Below are positions 28,629 to 37,881 of a DNA stretch of 64,000 nucleotides, piece after piece. The translations under genes and the position numbers were made by a program. The notes beneath the pieces were generated by a model that was not told the origin of the DNA, did not search any database, and saw only the letters and a list, made by a program, of their open reading frames with translations. This stretch comes from Dyella mobilis. Lineage in GTDB: Bacteria > Pseudomonadota > Gammaproteobacteria > Xanthomonadales > Rhodanobacteraceae. Each line of letters starts with the position of its first letter. Position 1 is the stretch's first letter. The stretch spans positions 930,001 to 994,000 of the forward strand of contig NZ_JADIKF010000039.1 in assembly GCF_016904945.1 (NCBI RefSeq). Direction: 5' to 3'.

Positions 28629-29444
28629 ATGCAACGTTCGGTTTTTTTCATTTCCGATTCCACTGGTATTACGGCCGAGACGATCGGAAACAGCATTCTG
28701 GCCCAGTTCGAGGGGGTGCAGTTCGAAAAGCACCGCCTGCCGTTTATCGACAACCCGCAAAAGGCGGAGGCGGCGGCGACGCGCATCAAGACCCGCTATG
28801 CCCAGAGCGGGGAGCGGCCGATCGTGGTCAATACCATGGCCGATCGCGCGCTTTGCGACATCGTCGCGACTAGTGGCGCACTGATGCTGGACGTGTTCGC
28901 CCCGTTTATCGGGCCGCTGGAGGAGGAGCTTGGCACCCGCCATTCCGGTGCGGTGAACCGCTCCCACGGCCTGGTGGATTTCGACAAATACGAGGCGCGC
29001 ATCAACGCCACCAACTACGCCTTGAGTCACGATGACGGCATTGACGTGGACTACGCGCAGGCCGACTTGATCCTGGTGGGGGTGTCGCGCTCGGGCAAGA
29101 CGCCCACCTGCTTGTACATGGCCTTGCATTATGGGGTCAGCGCCGCCAATTACCCGCTCACCGACGAGGATCTGGAAAAGCTCGAGCTGCCGTCCAGGCT
29201 TCGGGCCTACAAGAATCGGCTGTTCGGCCTGACCATTGAGCCGGCGCGTCTGGCGCAGATCCGCGAACAGCGGCGCCCGGGCAGTCGTTACGCCACCCTC
29301 AAGCAGTGCAAGTGGGAGCTGGAGCAGGCTGATCGCCTGTTGCGGCAGGCGGGGATACCCTGTCTCAATACCACCCACGTGTCGATCGAAGAGATTGCGA
29401 GCAAAATCTTCGATCAGTTCGGTATCGAAAAAACCATGTTCTGA
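28629..29444 (+). CDS. ppsR: PEP synthase regulatory protein (kinase/pyrophosphorylase, DUF299)
   Basis: The 271-residue protein belongs to the bifunctional family that inactivates PEP synthase by ADP-dependent threonine phosphorylation and reactivates it by phosphate-dependent dephosphorylation. The P-loop-like GVSRSGKTPT near residue 152 is characteristic, as are VFFISDSTGITAETIG at the N-terminus and NTTHVSIEEIASKI near the C-terminus. The target residue region is the TCH motif seen in PpsA (GGRTCHAA). The ATG at 28629 gives the family N-terminus. It is divergent from ppsA, so enzyme and regulator share a promoter region. Confidence 0.96.
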   Translation: MQRSVFFISDSTGITAETIGNSILAQFEGVQFEKHRLPFIDNPQKAEAAATRIKTRYAQSGERPIVVNTMADRALCDIVATSGALMLDVFAPFIGPLEEELGTRHSGAVNRSHGLVDFDKYEARINATNYALSHDDGIDVDYAQADLILVGVSRSGKTPTCLYMALHYGVSAANYPLTDEDLEKLELPSRLRAYKNRLFGLTIEPARLAQIREQRRPGSRYATLKQCKWELEQADRLLRQAGIPCLNTTHVSIEEIASKIFDQFGIEKTMF

Positions 29445-29467
29445 CCGATGGAGAAGTTGCTATCCAC

Positions 29468-29932
29468 ATGAGCGCCGTACTCGACCGCCGTACTGCCTTG
29501 CTGCCAGGCCGCTTTGAGTTCCTGATGGGGCTCTATGCCGAGAACTATCATCGGCTGACGCGTCTGTTCGCGCCGCAGAAGTTGGAAGTAGGCGACTACG
29601 TGTCCGACGTCGACGACGGCTTGCCCGTGCACCTGGTCGTGCAGGAGTGTCATCCCTACACGCTGGAGCTGGAGCTTACCTACGGCTTCGTCGATGCGCA
29701 GACGGGGCGGCGAGCGCCGTCCGCGCAGTTGCGCGTGTATAGCGATGCGCACGTTGCCGAGGCCCTGCATTGTCATCCGGGGCGGCATCTGTGGCAGGTG
29801 CTGGGGCCATTTACGCCGGCTCACACGGTGTTCCAGCATCGGTTGCAGATGAACAGTTTTCTCGCGCGTTGGCTGGAGTACCTGGCAGAGCAGGGGCACT
29901 CGTCCGGGACGTTGCAGCGCGTACCTAAATGA
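29468..29932 (+). CDS. DUF1249 domain protein (YqiB-like)
   Basis: The 154-residue cytosolic protein belongs to DUF1249, represented by E. coli YqiB. Conserved blocks are FLMGLYAENYHRL, YTLELELTYGF and the late NSFLARWLEYLAEQGHS. No enzymatic motif is visible and the function is not known. It begins 23 nt after ppsR with GGAG in the gap, so the two probably share a transcript. In E. coli yqiB sits with nudF and cpdA, so this position differs. Confidence 0.88.
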   Translation: MSAVLDRRTALLPGRFEFLMGLYAENYHRLTRLFAPQKLEVGDYVSDVDDGLPVHLVVQECHPYTLELELTYGFVDAQTGRRAPSAQLRVYSDAHVAEALHCHPGRHLWQVLGPFTPAHTVFQHRLQMNSFLARWLEYLAEQGHSSGTLQRVPK

Positions 29933-29958
29933 AGTGATGGGTGTCTGTTTCGGGCAAC

Positions 29959-29984
29959 AAAAAAGCCCGCGCAGTGGCGAGCTT
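29959..29984 (-). terminator. Terminator after the minus-strand tRNA-Asp
   Basis: On the minus strand AGCTCGC, a 6-nt loop and GCGGGCT (one T-G pair) form a stem followed by TTTTTTG. It lies 27 nt past the tRNA-Asp 3' end. Confidence 0.75.
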
Positions 29985-30010
29985 CCTGTGATAACGGCTT
30001 TGATAACAAA

Positions 30011-30087
30011 TGGCGGAGCGGACGGGACTCGAACCCGCGACCTCCGGCGTGACAGGCCAGCATTCTAACCGACTGAACTACCGCTCC
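30011..30087 (-). tRNA. tRNA-Asp (anticodon GTC), copy 2
   Basis: The 77-nt gene is identical to the copy at 17098-17174 but in the opposite orientation. It has anticodon loop CTGTCAC and an encoded CCA. It is the last of a minus-strand series Ala-Glu-Asp. Confidence 0.97.
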
Positions 30088-30171
30088 GCATTGTTACTGC
30101 CTTCCAGCGCACTCCAACAAACTAAGTCCTTTTCCAACCTTGGGCGGTAGCTGGTCGGCTACCGCTCGAAT

Positions 30172-30247
30172 TGGCGTCCCCACGGGGATTCGAACCCCGG
30201 TCGCCACCGTGAAAGGGTGATGTCCTAGGCCTCTAGACGATGGGGAC
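30172..30247 (-). tRNA. tRNA-Glu (anticodon TTC)
   Basis: The 76-nt cloverleaf has acceptor arms GTCCCCA/TGGGGAC, anticodon loop CTTTCAC, T-arm GGTTCGAATC, discriminator G and an encoded CCA. It lies 8 nt after tRNA-Ala on the same strand. Confidence 0.97.
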
Positions 30248-30255
30248 GTATTTGT

Positions 30256-30331
30256 TGGTGGAGCCAGGCGGGATCGAACCGCCGACCTCCTGCATGCCAT
30301 GCAGGCGCTCTCCCAGCTGAGCTATGGCCCC
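30256..30331 (-). tRNA. tRNA-Ala (anticodon GGC)
   Basis: The 76-nt cloverleaf has acceptor arms GGGGCCA/TGGCTCC, anticodon loop ATGGCAT on CCTGC/GCAGG, discriminator A and an encoded CCA. It is the first tRNA of the minus-strand Ala-Glu-Asp series; the transcript must start in the AT-rich 30332-30488 gap, which also serves the antiporter. Confidence 0.97.
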
Positions 30332-30488
30332 ACGGCTGGAAGCCCGAAAGAATAGGATGGGTTTGGAATTCCGTCAAGCGAATTTTTATAAAAATCTCAT
30401 CATTCGATGAATCGGATGTTTTGTTCTGGCTGCAGCTCGGTTGTTGCTTCAGTTTAAGCTGGCAAAGAGACAACGCCACGAGGAAGGC

Positions 30489-32255
30489 ATGCACGACATC
30501 GGTTTCATTCGCGACCTTGCACTCGTGATGCTGGTGGCTGGCGCCACGACAGTGTTGTTCCAGCGTCTGCGTCTGCCTGTGCTGCCGGGCTACATTCTTG
30601 CCGGTGTGCTGATCGGTCCGCACACGCCCGGCGTGCTGGTGGCAGATCCGCGCGCAATCGGCGACATCTCCAACCTTGGCGTGGTGCTGCTGATGTTTAC
30701 CCTGGGGCTGGAATTCAGTGTGCGCAAACTGCGCCAAGTCGGCGGCGCGCTGTTGCTGGTCACGGTGGTCGAAGTGGGTTTCATGCTTTGGATCGGCTAC
30801 CAGCTTGGATTGCTGTTCGGCTGGAGTGGCAGAACCTCGCTATTCCTCGGCGCGATCATGGCGCTGTCTTCGACCATGGTGGCAACCCGCACCTTGGCCG
30901 AGAGCGGCTTGCGCCAATGGCCGTTTGCGCGACTGGTGGTCGGCATGCTGGTCGCCGAAGACATGCTGACCATCGTGTTGCTGACCTTGCTTTCGGCCAT
31001 CGCCATCGGCGGAACGGTGCAGACGGTTGCTGCGTTCAGTCTGGTTGGGCATCTGGGCCTGTTTGTCGTTGCGGGGATGATTGTCGGCTTGCTCCTGTTG
31101 CCGCGTCTGGTGGACTACATCGCCGGATTCGATCGCGACGAAACGCTGCTGGTCAGCGTGCTCGGCATCTGTTTCGGAACCAGTCTGCTGGCTGCCTGGC
31201 TGGGCTTCAGCGTGGCGCTCGGTGCTTTTTTGGCGGGAGCCGTGGTAGCCGAGGCGCGCAGTGCGCCGCGTGTCGTGCATTTGGTGGAGCCTCTGCGGGA
31301 CATGTTTGCGGCGCTGTTTTTCGTCGCCATCGGCTTGAAGATTGATCCGGTACAGCTCGGCCACTATGCATTGCCGGCGGTGGTGATTGCGCTGGCGGTG
31401 ATGATTGGCAAGAGCGTGATCTGCAGCATGGGGATGTTCCTCATCGGGCACGATGCGCGGACGTCGTTGCGCACCGGGCTGTGCATGGCGCAGATCGGCG
31501 AGTTTTCATTCGTGATCGCAACGCTCGGGCTTACCCTCGGCGCCGTGAACGACTTCATCTATCCGATTGCAGTGGCGGCCGCCTTGATTTGCATGGTGGC
31601 ATCGCCGTATCTGCTTCGTTGCGCCGACCTGCTGGCGCTCACGGGGCAGCGCGCGGCGCCACGCCCCCTGCGCTTGTTGCTGAGCAGCTATAGCGGCTGG
31701 CTGGAGAACCTGCGGCCGGTCGACGAAAATGCTGCCCTGGCCGCGATGTTTCGTCGCCTGCTCTGGCACATCGCCGTGAACATTGCGCTGGTGGTAACGC
31801 TTTTTGTCATTGGCGCCTACGTCAATGCGCACAATGCAAAGTGGTTCGAGAGCTGGGGTCTGGACCTCGAGATGCGCCATTCGGTGATCTGGGCGTCGGC
31901 ACTGTTTCTTTCGTTGCCGCTGCTGATTGCGGTCTACCGCAAGGCCGAGGCGCTGGGCATGCTGCTGGCCGAGATCGGCATACGGGAGCGCTTTGCCGGC
32001 GCTTATACACAGGCGATTCGGCAGGTTCTTGCGAAATTGATCCCGTTGGCCACCCTGATGGTGCTGGCCATTCTGGTGAGCGTGCTTGGTTCTGCGATTT
32101 TGCCTCCGCGTGGTGTAGCTCTATCCCTCGTCGTGGTGTGCGTCGTGCTCGCTATCGTGCTGTGGCGCGGGCTGGTGAAAATGCATGCCCGGCTGCAGGC
32201 TGCGCTGCGCGAAACGCTGGAAAAACCTTCACCTGACGATCACGAATCAAGCTGA
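30489..32255 (+). CDS. CPA2-family cation:proton antiporter with a C-terminal membrane extension
   Basis: The 588-residue integral membrane protein has the Na+/H+ exchanger fold over about residues 5-395 with some 12 membrane helices. Family marks are LRLPVLPGYILAGVLIGP, LLMFTLGLEFSV, VAEDMLTIV and the PFARLVVGML segment, as in KefB/KefC/YbaL. A KTN/RCK nucleotide-binding domain, normal for Kef proteins, is missing. Instead about 190 extra residues carry roughly four further helices (WHIAVNIALVVTLFVIGAYV, WASALFLSLPLLIAVY, and two near the end). AGGAAGG precedes the ATG at 30489. Ion specificity cannot be deduced. Confidence 0.9.
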   Translation: MHDIGFIRDLALVMLVAGATTVLFQRLRLPVLPGYILAGVLIGPHTPGVLVADPRAIGDISNLGVVLLMFTLGLEFSVRKLRQVGGALLLVTVVEVGFMLWIGYQLGLLFGWSGRTSLFLGAIMALSSTMVATRTLAESGLRQWPFARLVVGMLVAEDMLTIVLLTLLSAIAIGGTVQTVAAFSLVGHLGLFVVAGMIVGLLLLPRLVDYIAGFDRDETLLVSVLGICFGTSLLAAWLGFSVALGAFLAGAVVAEARSAPRVVHLVEPLRDMFAALFFVAIGLKIDPVQLGHYALPAVVIALAVMIGKSVICSMGMFLIGHDARTSLRTGLCMAQIGEFSFVIATLGLTLGAVNDFIYPIAVAAALICMVASPYLLRCADLLALTGQRAAPRPLRLLLSSYSGWLENLRPVDENAALAAMFRRLLWHIAVNIALVVTLFVIGAYVNAHNAKWFESWGLDLEMRHSVIWASALFLSLPLLIAVYRKAEALGMLLAEIGIRERFAGAYTQAIRQVLAKLIPLATLMVLAILVSVLGSAILPPRGVALSLVVVCVVLAIVLWRGLVKMHARLQAALRETLEKPSPDDHESS

Positions 32256-32421
32256 ACGAACAGCTTCTCTCGCTGTAGAGGGTGAACCTTTGGAATATGC
32301 CGCTGTCTAGCCCCAAACGTCGTTGCCAAGACCGGACTGGACACCGCACAATGGGTGGCCAGCCTCCATTTGGGGGAGGTCCGGCCGGCACGCCGGCATA
32401 TCCATGACGAGGGAGTACCAA

Positions 32422-33228
32422 ATGAAGCAATTTCTGCGACCCACGCTGACGGCGGCCGCCCTGGCTGTTGCGCTGGGCATGACCGCTGGCGCGCAGGCAC
32501 AGACGTCGAAGTCGACCAGCACTGCTACGACCGGCACGGTAGACAAGATCAAGGCAAGCACCGTGGTTGGTTATGAGTTGGCTGGTTCCGTGCCGCCGAT
32601 CATGCGTGACGCCGTGGACCCGGCGACCGTTGCCAAGGCTGTCCAGGACGCGTTGTCCGGCAAAAAGCCGCCGATGAGCGAAGCGGAGTTCAACTCCACC
32701 GCGCAGGCTTTCGAGTCCCAGTTGCGTGCCAAGGCCAAGCAGGAGTTCGACGCTGCCTCGACCAAGAACAAGGCCGAGGGCGATGCGTTCCTCGCCAAGA
32801 ACAGGTCGGCTGCGGGCGTGAAGACCACTGCTTCGGGCTTGCAGTATCAGGTGCTCACCCAGGGCACCGGTGCCCGTCCGGGTCCGAACGACACGGTGAA
32901 GGTGAACTACACCGGCACTTTCGTAAACGGCGAAGTGTTCGACAGCTCGTCGAAGAACAACCCGCCGGGACCGACGTCCATTCCGTTGTCCCGCGTGATC
33001 CCGGGCTTCCGCGAAGGTCTGCAGCTGATGCAGGTCGGTGGCCACTACAAGCTGTTCATTCCGGCCAATCTCGCCTACGGTGCTGAGCCGCAGCGTCCGT
33101 TCCCGCCGAATTCCACGTTGATTTTCGACGTGACCCTGGTGAGCACCGGCCCGACGCCGGCCAGTGCGCCGCAGGGTGATGCCGGTGGCAACGGTAGTAG
33201 TCCCGCCGGTGGCAGCAGCGAGCAGTAA
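32422..33228 (+). CDS. Periplasmic FKBP-type peptidyl-prolyl isomerase
   Basis: The 268-residue protein has a Sec signal peptide (MKQFLRPTLTAAALAVALG, cleavage after AQAQA-like region near 26). An FKBP_N dimerisation segment (about 40-135) follows and then a C-terminal FKBP domain (about 145-240) with VKVNYTGTFVNGEVFDSS, IPGFREGLQLM and the YGAEPQRPFPPNSTLIFDV end. It resembles FkpA/Mip. It should isomerise proline bonds in periplasmic or outer-membrane proteins. A Gly/Ser-rich tail ends the protein. GGGAG lies 6 nt before the ATG. A terminator follows. Confidence 0.95.
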   Translation: MKQFLRPTLTAAALAVALGMTAGAQAQTSKSTSTATTGTVDKIKASTVVGYELAGSVPPIMRDAVDPATVAKAVQDALSGKKPPMSEAEFNSTAQAFESQLRAKAKQEFDAASTKNKAEGDAFLAKNRSAAGVKTTASGLQYQVLTQGTGARPGPNDTVKVNYTGTFVNGEVFDSSSKNNPPGPTSIPLSRVIPGFREGLQLMQVGGHYKLFIPANLAYGAEPQRPFPPNSTLIFDVTLVSTGPTPASAPQGDAGGNGSSPAGGSSEQ

Positions 33229-33255
33229 TTACTGCTGATACACCCAAGTGGAAAG

Positions 33256-33290
33256 AAACGGGGCGCGAAGTCATTCGCGCCCCGTTTGTT
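33256..33290 (+). terminator. Terminator after the FKBP gene
   Basis: AAACGGGGCGCGA (33256-33268), loop AGTCAT and TCGCGCCCCGTTT (33275-33287) form a perfect 13-bp stem with a short T-run. Confidence 0.88.
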
Positions 33291-33375
33291 CGTGTCTGAC
33301 CATGCCGCTGACACTGGGGTTTCTTATGTGCCCTGTTAGAATCAGCGTTCTTGAACAAGTCTGCGATCTCATCCA

Positions 33376-34719
33376 ATGAAAGTTACCCTTTTCGGTACTG
33401 GTTACGTTGGCCTGGTCACTGGGGCCTGCCTGGCCGAAATGGGCAACCACGTCGTTTGCGTGGATATCGATCAGGCCAAGGTCGAGCGCCTCGAACGTGG
33501 CGAGATACCTATTTTCGAACCGGGGCTGGAGCCCATCGTGCGGCGCAATCACGCCAACGGGCAGCTCGAGTTCACTACGGAAGCGGCGCCAGCCATCGGG
33601 CATGCGCAAATCATCTTCATCGCCGTGGGTACGCCGCCGGATGAAGACGGCAGTGCCGATCTGCAATACGTTCTGGGCGTGGCCCGATCGATTGGCCAGC
33701 ACCTGGATCGCTACGCGGTCATCGTCAACAAATCCACCGTGCCGGTGGGTACGGCCGATCGCGTGCGAAAGGCCGTGGCAGAAGAACTCGCCGCGCGCGG
33801 CGCGAACATCGAGTTCGACGTCGTATCCAATCCGGAATTCCTGAAAGAAGGCGATGCGGTTGAAGATTGCCTGCGCCCGGACCGCATCGTGATCGGCACC
33901 TCCAGTGAGCGAGCGGTCGATCTGTTGCGCAAACTGTATGCCCCGTTCAATCGTAATCACGACCGGACCGTGGTCATGGACGTGCGTTCCGCCGAACTGA
34001 CCAAATACGCCGCCAATGCCATGCTGGCGACCAAGATCAGCTTCATGAACGAGATTGCCAACATCGCCGAGCGCGTGGGGGCGGATGTGGAACTCGTTCG
34101 CCAGGGCATCGGCTCGGACCCGCGCATAGGCTATCACTTCATCTACCCGGGTGCAGGTTATGGCGGCTCGTGCTTTCCCAAAGACGTGCAGGCGCTGGAG
34201 CGCACGGCGCGTGCGGTAGGCTACGAGGCACGATTGCTTGGCGCAGTGGAAGCGGTCAACCACGATCAGAAAGCCAAGCTGTTCGAGTTTATTCAGCGCT
34301 ACTTCCACGGCGACTTGCACGGCCGAACCATCGCGCTGTGGGGGCTCGCCTTCAAGCCCAATACCGATGACATGCGCGAAGCATCCAGCCGTCGTTTGAT
34401 GGAGGCCTTGTGGAGCGCTGGGGCCAAGGTGCGGGCGTTCGATCCGGAGGCGCGCGAGGAAACGCAGCGCCTGTATGGGCATCGTGACGACATGGTGTTG
34501 TGTGACAACGCCTATCAGGCATTGGAAGGGGCGGACGTGTTGGCCATCGTGACCGAATGGAAGGCCTTTCGCAGTCCGGACTTTGCGCGTATTCGCGCCA
34601 TGCTCAAGGCTCCCGCCATTTTCGACGGACGCAACCTGTATGAGCCCGAAGCGGTTGAAGAAGCCGGTCTGGCGTATTACGGCATCGGGCGCGGGCGCAG
34701 TCTGTTGCGGTCCGAGTGA
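33376..34719 (+). CDS. ugd: UDP-glucose 6-dehydrogenase
   Basis: The 447-residue enzyme oxidises UDP-glucose to UDP-glucuronate with two NAD+, supplying surface polysaccharide synthesis. It has the N-terminal NAD motif [17 protein letters not shown], the NKSTVPVGT loop, the catalytic cysteine C266 in [10 protein letters not shown], and the C-terminal UDP-binding half ([17 protein letters not shown]). No polysaccharide cluster adjoins it, so it acts as a stand-alone supply gene. Its stop and the slyX start are 2 nt apart. Confidence 0.97.
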   Translation: MKVTLFGTGYVGLVTGACLAEMGNHVVCVDIDQAKVERLERGEIPIFEPGLEPIVRRNHANGQLEFTTEAAPAIGHAQIIFIAVGTPPDEDGSADLQYVLGVARSIGQHLDRYAVIVNKSTVPVGTADRVRKAVAEELAARGANIEFDVVSNPEFLKEGDAVEDCLRPDRIVIGTSSERAVDLLRKLYAPFNRNHDRTVVMDVRSAELTKYAANAMLATKISFMNEIANIAERVGADVELVRQGIGSDPRIGYHFIYPGAGYGGSCFPKDVQALERTARAVGYEARLLGAVEAVNHDQKAKLFEFIQRYFHGDLHGRTIALWGLAFKPNTDDMREASSRRLMEALWSAGAKVRAFDPEAREETQRLYGHRDDMVLCDNAYQALEGADVLAIVTEWKAFRSPDFARIRAMLKAPAIFDGRNLYEPEAVEEAGLAYYGIGRGRSLLRSE

Positions 34720-34721
34720 TT

Positions 34722-34934
34722 ATGAGCAACCTCGAACAACGACTTACCGAGCTGGAAGTGCGCCTCACCTTCATCGATGAGGCCGTGCAAGCGCTGACTG
34801 CCGCGGATGCCGACCAATCCCTGCGCCTGGTCGAATTGGAGCGCCTCGTGCGCGATTTGCGCAACGAGTTGGCGACGGTGAGAACGGGGCAGGGGCATGA
34901 TCCGCACTCTGAGCCGCCTCCGCCGCATTATTGA
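34722..34934 (+). CDS. slyX: SlyX family protein
   Basis: The 70-residue protein is a short coiled coil (MSNLEQRLTELEVRLTFIDE, then LELERL-type heptads) ending in a His/Pro tail HSEPPPPHY that is typical of SlyX. The molecular role is not known; in E. coli it lies beside slyD. The ATG at 34722 is chosen over a GTG six bases earlier. It follows ugd by 2 nt, so it is translated from the same mRNA. Confidence 0.9.
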   Translation: MSNLEQRLTELEVRLTFIDEAVQALTAADADQSLRLVELERLVRDLRNELATVRTGQGHDPHSEPPPPHY

Positions 34935-34963
34935 AACGCACCACGTAACATCGGATTTCGATC

Positions 34964-35524
34964 ATGGTTGATTCACTGCGAGATCAGCTGCTCAAGAGCG
35001 GCATCGTCAAACAGATCAAGGACGAAAAGCGCCAGCAACAGCCGGCGCCCAGGCCGGGCGGTGCCCACGGCAAAGGCAAGCCGCCGCACAAACCCGAACG
35101 GCCTGCGCGCAGCCAGGAAGAGATCGATCTGGCCAAGGCCTACGCCATACGCGCCCATACCGAGGCGGCTGAGCGCAAACGCGCCGAACAGGAAGCCGCC
35201 GAGCAGGCGCGTCTGAAGCGCGAGCGGAAAGCCAAGGTGCAGCAACTGCTACAAGGCCAGACGCTCAATAAGGCCGAGGCCGACCAGGTGCGCCACTTTG
35301 AATACGGCGGCAAGATTCGGCGCATCTACGTCGATGCCGCGCAGCTGGCCGAACTCAACGCCGGCAAGCTGGGCATCGTGCAAAACGGCGGCCGGTACGT
35401 GCTGGTGAGTCAGGCGGTCGCCAAGCTGATCAGCGAGATCGAACCGAATCTCGTGGCCCTACTGGTCGATGCCTCATCCGGCGGTATCGGCGAAGATGGG
35501 GTGCCGGACGACTTGATGTGGTGA
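34964..35524 (+). CDS. DUF2058 family protein (YaiL-like)
   Basis: The 186-residue protein starts with the conserved MVDSLRDQLLKSGIV, followed by a highly charged Lys/Arg/Glu helix rich in alanine (about 45-95). A C-terminal globular part contains FEYGGKIRRIYVDAAQ and the SQAVAKLISEIEP block. This is DUF2058, called YaiL in E. coli, where it has been described as nucleoprotein/polysaccharide-like without a firm role. The high charge suggests nucleic-acid or ribosome contact, which is an inference. It is the last gene of ugd-slyX-DUF2058, before a terminator. Confidence 0.88.
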   Translation: MVDSLRDQLLKSGIVKQIKDEKRQQQPAPRPGGAHGKGKPPHKPERPARSQEEIDLAKAYAIRAHTEAAERKRAEQEAAEQARLKRERKAKVQQLLQGQTLNKAEADQVRHFEYGGKIRRIYVDAAQLAELNAGKLGIVQNGGRYVLVSQAVAKLISEIEPNLVALLVDASSGGIGEDGVPDDLMW

Positions 35525-35531
35525 AGAGGTA

Positions 35532-35563
35532 AAAAAAAAGGTGCCGCCTGGGCACCTTTTTTT
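35532..35563. terminator. Bidirectional terminator between the DUF2058 gene and the FadJ-like gene
   Basis: AAAAAAAGGTGCC, loop GCCTG and GGCACCTTTTTTT form a stem flanked by A- and T-runs, so it works for both converging transcripts. Confidence 0.93.
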
Positions 35564-35601
35564 GTGGGCGTCTGCGTTTTGGCGTGTCGCGAGGCTGGCG
35601 G

Positions 35602-37677
35602 TCAGCTTGCGGCAGGAAATGCGAAACCGTCCTGCTTCAATGCCGGATGATCCCAGCCGTTCTTTGGCGTGAAACGCTCGCCGTAACGCTTCGCCAGCAC
35701 GTCGAGTTTTTGGCGGACGTTTTCGGCGCCTTCGGCGCGCACGTATTGAATGGGGCCGCCGCGGAAGAAGGCGAAGCCGGTACCGAAGATCACCCCGGCG
35801 TCCAGCAGATCCGCATCGTCGACCACCTCGTCGCCCAGGCAGGCGACGGCTTCATTGATCAGCGACAGGATCATGCGGTCCTGCAGATCCGGCGGCGGGG
35901 TGTAGTCGGGGTCCACTTCGGGTTTCTGCGGTTTGCCGTCCTGCCACGTATACAGGCCCTGGCCATCTTTCTTGCCGCGTTTGCCGGCCTGCAGCTTGTC
36001 TTCCAGACCAGGAGGCAGCTCAAGGCCAAGGAACGGGGCCAACTCCTTGCCGACCGCGGCGCACACATCCAGCCCAACGGTATCTGCCAGCTCGATCGGC
36101 CCCATCAGCATGCCGAAGTTCTTCGCCTGCTTGTCCAGAACCGGGCCAGGTACCCCTTCGCTATACAAGCGCAAGGCTTCGAGCAGATAGGGCATCAGGA
36201 TGCGATTGACGAGGAAACCAGGCGTTCCCTTGACCGCCACCGGCAGCTTGCCGATGGCTTTGCAGAAAGCCAGTGCACGTTTTTCGATCGCCGGATCCAA
36301 CTGGTCGTGACGTACCACTTCGACCAACAGCATCTGCGCCACCGGATTGAAGAAATGCAGCCCAAGAAAGCGCTGCGGTGCTTGCAGCCCTTTGCGCAAT
36401 TCGTCGAGTGGAATCGACGACGTATTGCTGGCCAGGATTTCATCCTTGCGGAATTGAGGTTCGATGGTGGCGTACAGCGCTTCCTTGGCCGGGGCGCTTT
36501 CAAAGATGGCTTCGATGGCCAGGTCGGCCTGGGCTATGCCGGAACCCTCTACGTCGGCGCGCAGGCGGCGGGTTGCCGAGTCCACTTTTTCGGGTGTTTT
36601 CAGCTTTTTCTCGTACAGCGTGCGAGCACGGTCCAGGGCGGGCTGGATGTACTTCATTTCGCGGTCTTGCAGCGTGACCTCGAAACCCTTCAGTGCCGCC
36701 CATGCCGCAATGTCGCCGCCCATGACACCGGCACCGACCACGTGCACGTGCCGGATGCCCGCGTCGACGCCGCTGCCTTGATTTTTCAGGCGCTCCTGCA
36801 GGAAGAAAATGCGGATGAGATTGTGCGCAGTCGGCGTATTGGCGAGCTTGGACACCGAACGTGCTTCCAGCTTCAAGCGTTGCTGGATATTGCCGCCGCC
36901 GCGCTTCCAGACGTCGATGAGCGCGAAGGGGGCCGGGTAGTGTTCCTTGCGAACTTTCGCGGCGGTCTGCTTGATCACCATGGGCGCCAGGATTTGCCGC
37001 GCCAACCAGGTATTGGTCGCCCAGGCGGTGACGCGCTGGGCCAGCGGGCGCGTCTGGGGGTTGCGCAGCAGAGAGCGCGCCTCCGCCAGCAGTTCGTCGG
37101 CCCGGGCCAGCCGATCGACCATGCCCAGGTTTTTGGCCCGGCGCGCCGACAGGGGGCGGCCGGTCAGCATGATCGGCAGTGCCTCGGGGGCGCCGATCAG
37201 GCGCGGCAGGCGGGCCGACCCACCCCAGCCGGGATGAATGCCCAGTTGCACTTCGGGCAGCCCGATCCGGGTCTTGTCGTCGTCGGCTGCGATGCGCTGT
37301 CGGCAAGCCAGCATCAACTCGGTGCCGCCGCCCATGCAGGCACCATGCACGGCCGCCACGGTTGGGCAGGGCAGTCGCGCCAATGCCTCGAAAACACGCT
37401 GGCCGTTCTCGATGTTTTCCTGCACGGTGCCGTGCTTGGCGTACTCGACGAATTCCTTGATGTCCGCGCCAACCGCAAATCCGTTCGATTTTGCTGAATG
37501 GATGATCACCCCGGCCGGCTTTTCGATGGCAAGGCGCTCGACAATCTGGCCAAGCTCATCGAGCACTTCCCGCGAAATGGCGTTGACGCTGCTGTTGGCG
37601 CGATCCAGGGTTAGCGTGACTATGCCGCTGTCGTCCAGGCTCGTTTTCCAATGGTTAAAGCGCAGTCCTTCGAACAT
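35602..37677 (-). CDS. Multifunctional fatty-acid oxidation enzyme, FadJ/FadB-alpha type
   Basis: The 691-residue protein fuses an enoyl-CoA hydratase (about 1-195; ACMGGGTELMLACR oxyanion region, then GLPEVQLGIHPGWGG with the catalytic Glu) to a 3-hydroxyacyl-CoA dehydrogenase. The dehydrogenase has the NAD motif VVGAGVMGGDIAAWAALKG near 308, ASNTSSIPLDEL, GLHFFNPVAQM with catalytic His, and a C-terminal helical domain. It performs two steps of beta-oxidation. The partner thiolase (FadA/FadI) is not adjacent. It is slightly shorter than E. coli FadJ (714). The upstream gap runs into the divergent small gene at 37882. Confidence 0.94.
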   Translation of the reverse strand: MFEGLRFNHWKTSLDDSGIVTLTLDRANSSVNAISREVLDELGQIVERLAIEKPAGVIIHSAKSNGFAVGADIKEFVEYAKHGTVQENIENGQRVFEALARLPCPTVAAVHGACMGGGTELMLACRQRIAADDDKTRIGLPEVQLGIHPGWGGSARLPRLIGAPEALPIMLTGRPLSARRAKNLGMVDRLARADELLAEARSLLRNPQTRPLAQRVTAWATNTWLARQILAPMVIKQTAAKVRKEHYPAPFALIDVWKRGGGNIQQRLKLEARSVSKLANTPTAHNLIRIFFLQERLKNQGSGVDAGIRHVHVVGAGVMGGDIAAWAALKGFEVTLQDREMKYIQPALDRARTLYEKKLKTPEKVDSATRRLRADVEGSGIAQADLAIEAIFESAPAKEALYATIEPQFRKDEILASNTSSIPLDELRKGLQAPQRFLGLHFFNPVAQMLLVEVVRHDQLDPAIEKRALAFCKAIGKLPVAVKGTPGFLVNRILMPYLLEALRLYSEGVPGPVLDKQAKNFGMLMGPIELADTVGLDVCAAVGKELAPFLGLELPPGLEDKLQAGKRGKKDGQGLYTWQDGKPQKPEVDPDYTPPPDLQDRMILSLINEAVACLGDEVVDDADLLDAGVIFGTGFAFFRGGPIQYVRAEGAENVRQKLDVLAKRYGERFTPKNGWDHPALKQDGFAFPAAS

Positions 37678-37881
37678 GGGGCTAGGGCGGTGGCCGAGAG
37701 ATCGTCACCATACCGTCCCGCAGCGTTGATTGCGAGACGCTCCGGTCCAGGAAAGGCGCCCATGCCGCAACGCCGCATGAGGGGGAGCCACGAGATGCCG
37801 CATGCGTCACGCCACGGCACGCCGCCTATTGCGCTTGGCGCGCGAGTGCGTAACGTACGAGGCGCAACGTTCCTTTCTGAC

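Noticed and set aside
37795..37881. N-terminal extension of the small gene at 37882 beginning at ATG 37795
   Set aside because: A Shine-Dalgarno-like GGGGGAG is present, but third-position composition and residue content between 37795 and 37881 look non-coding; kept only as an alternative start.
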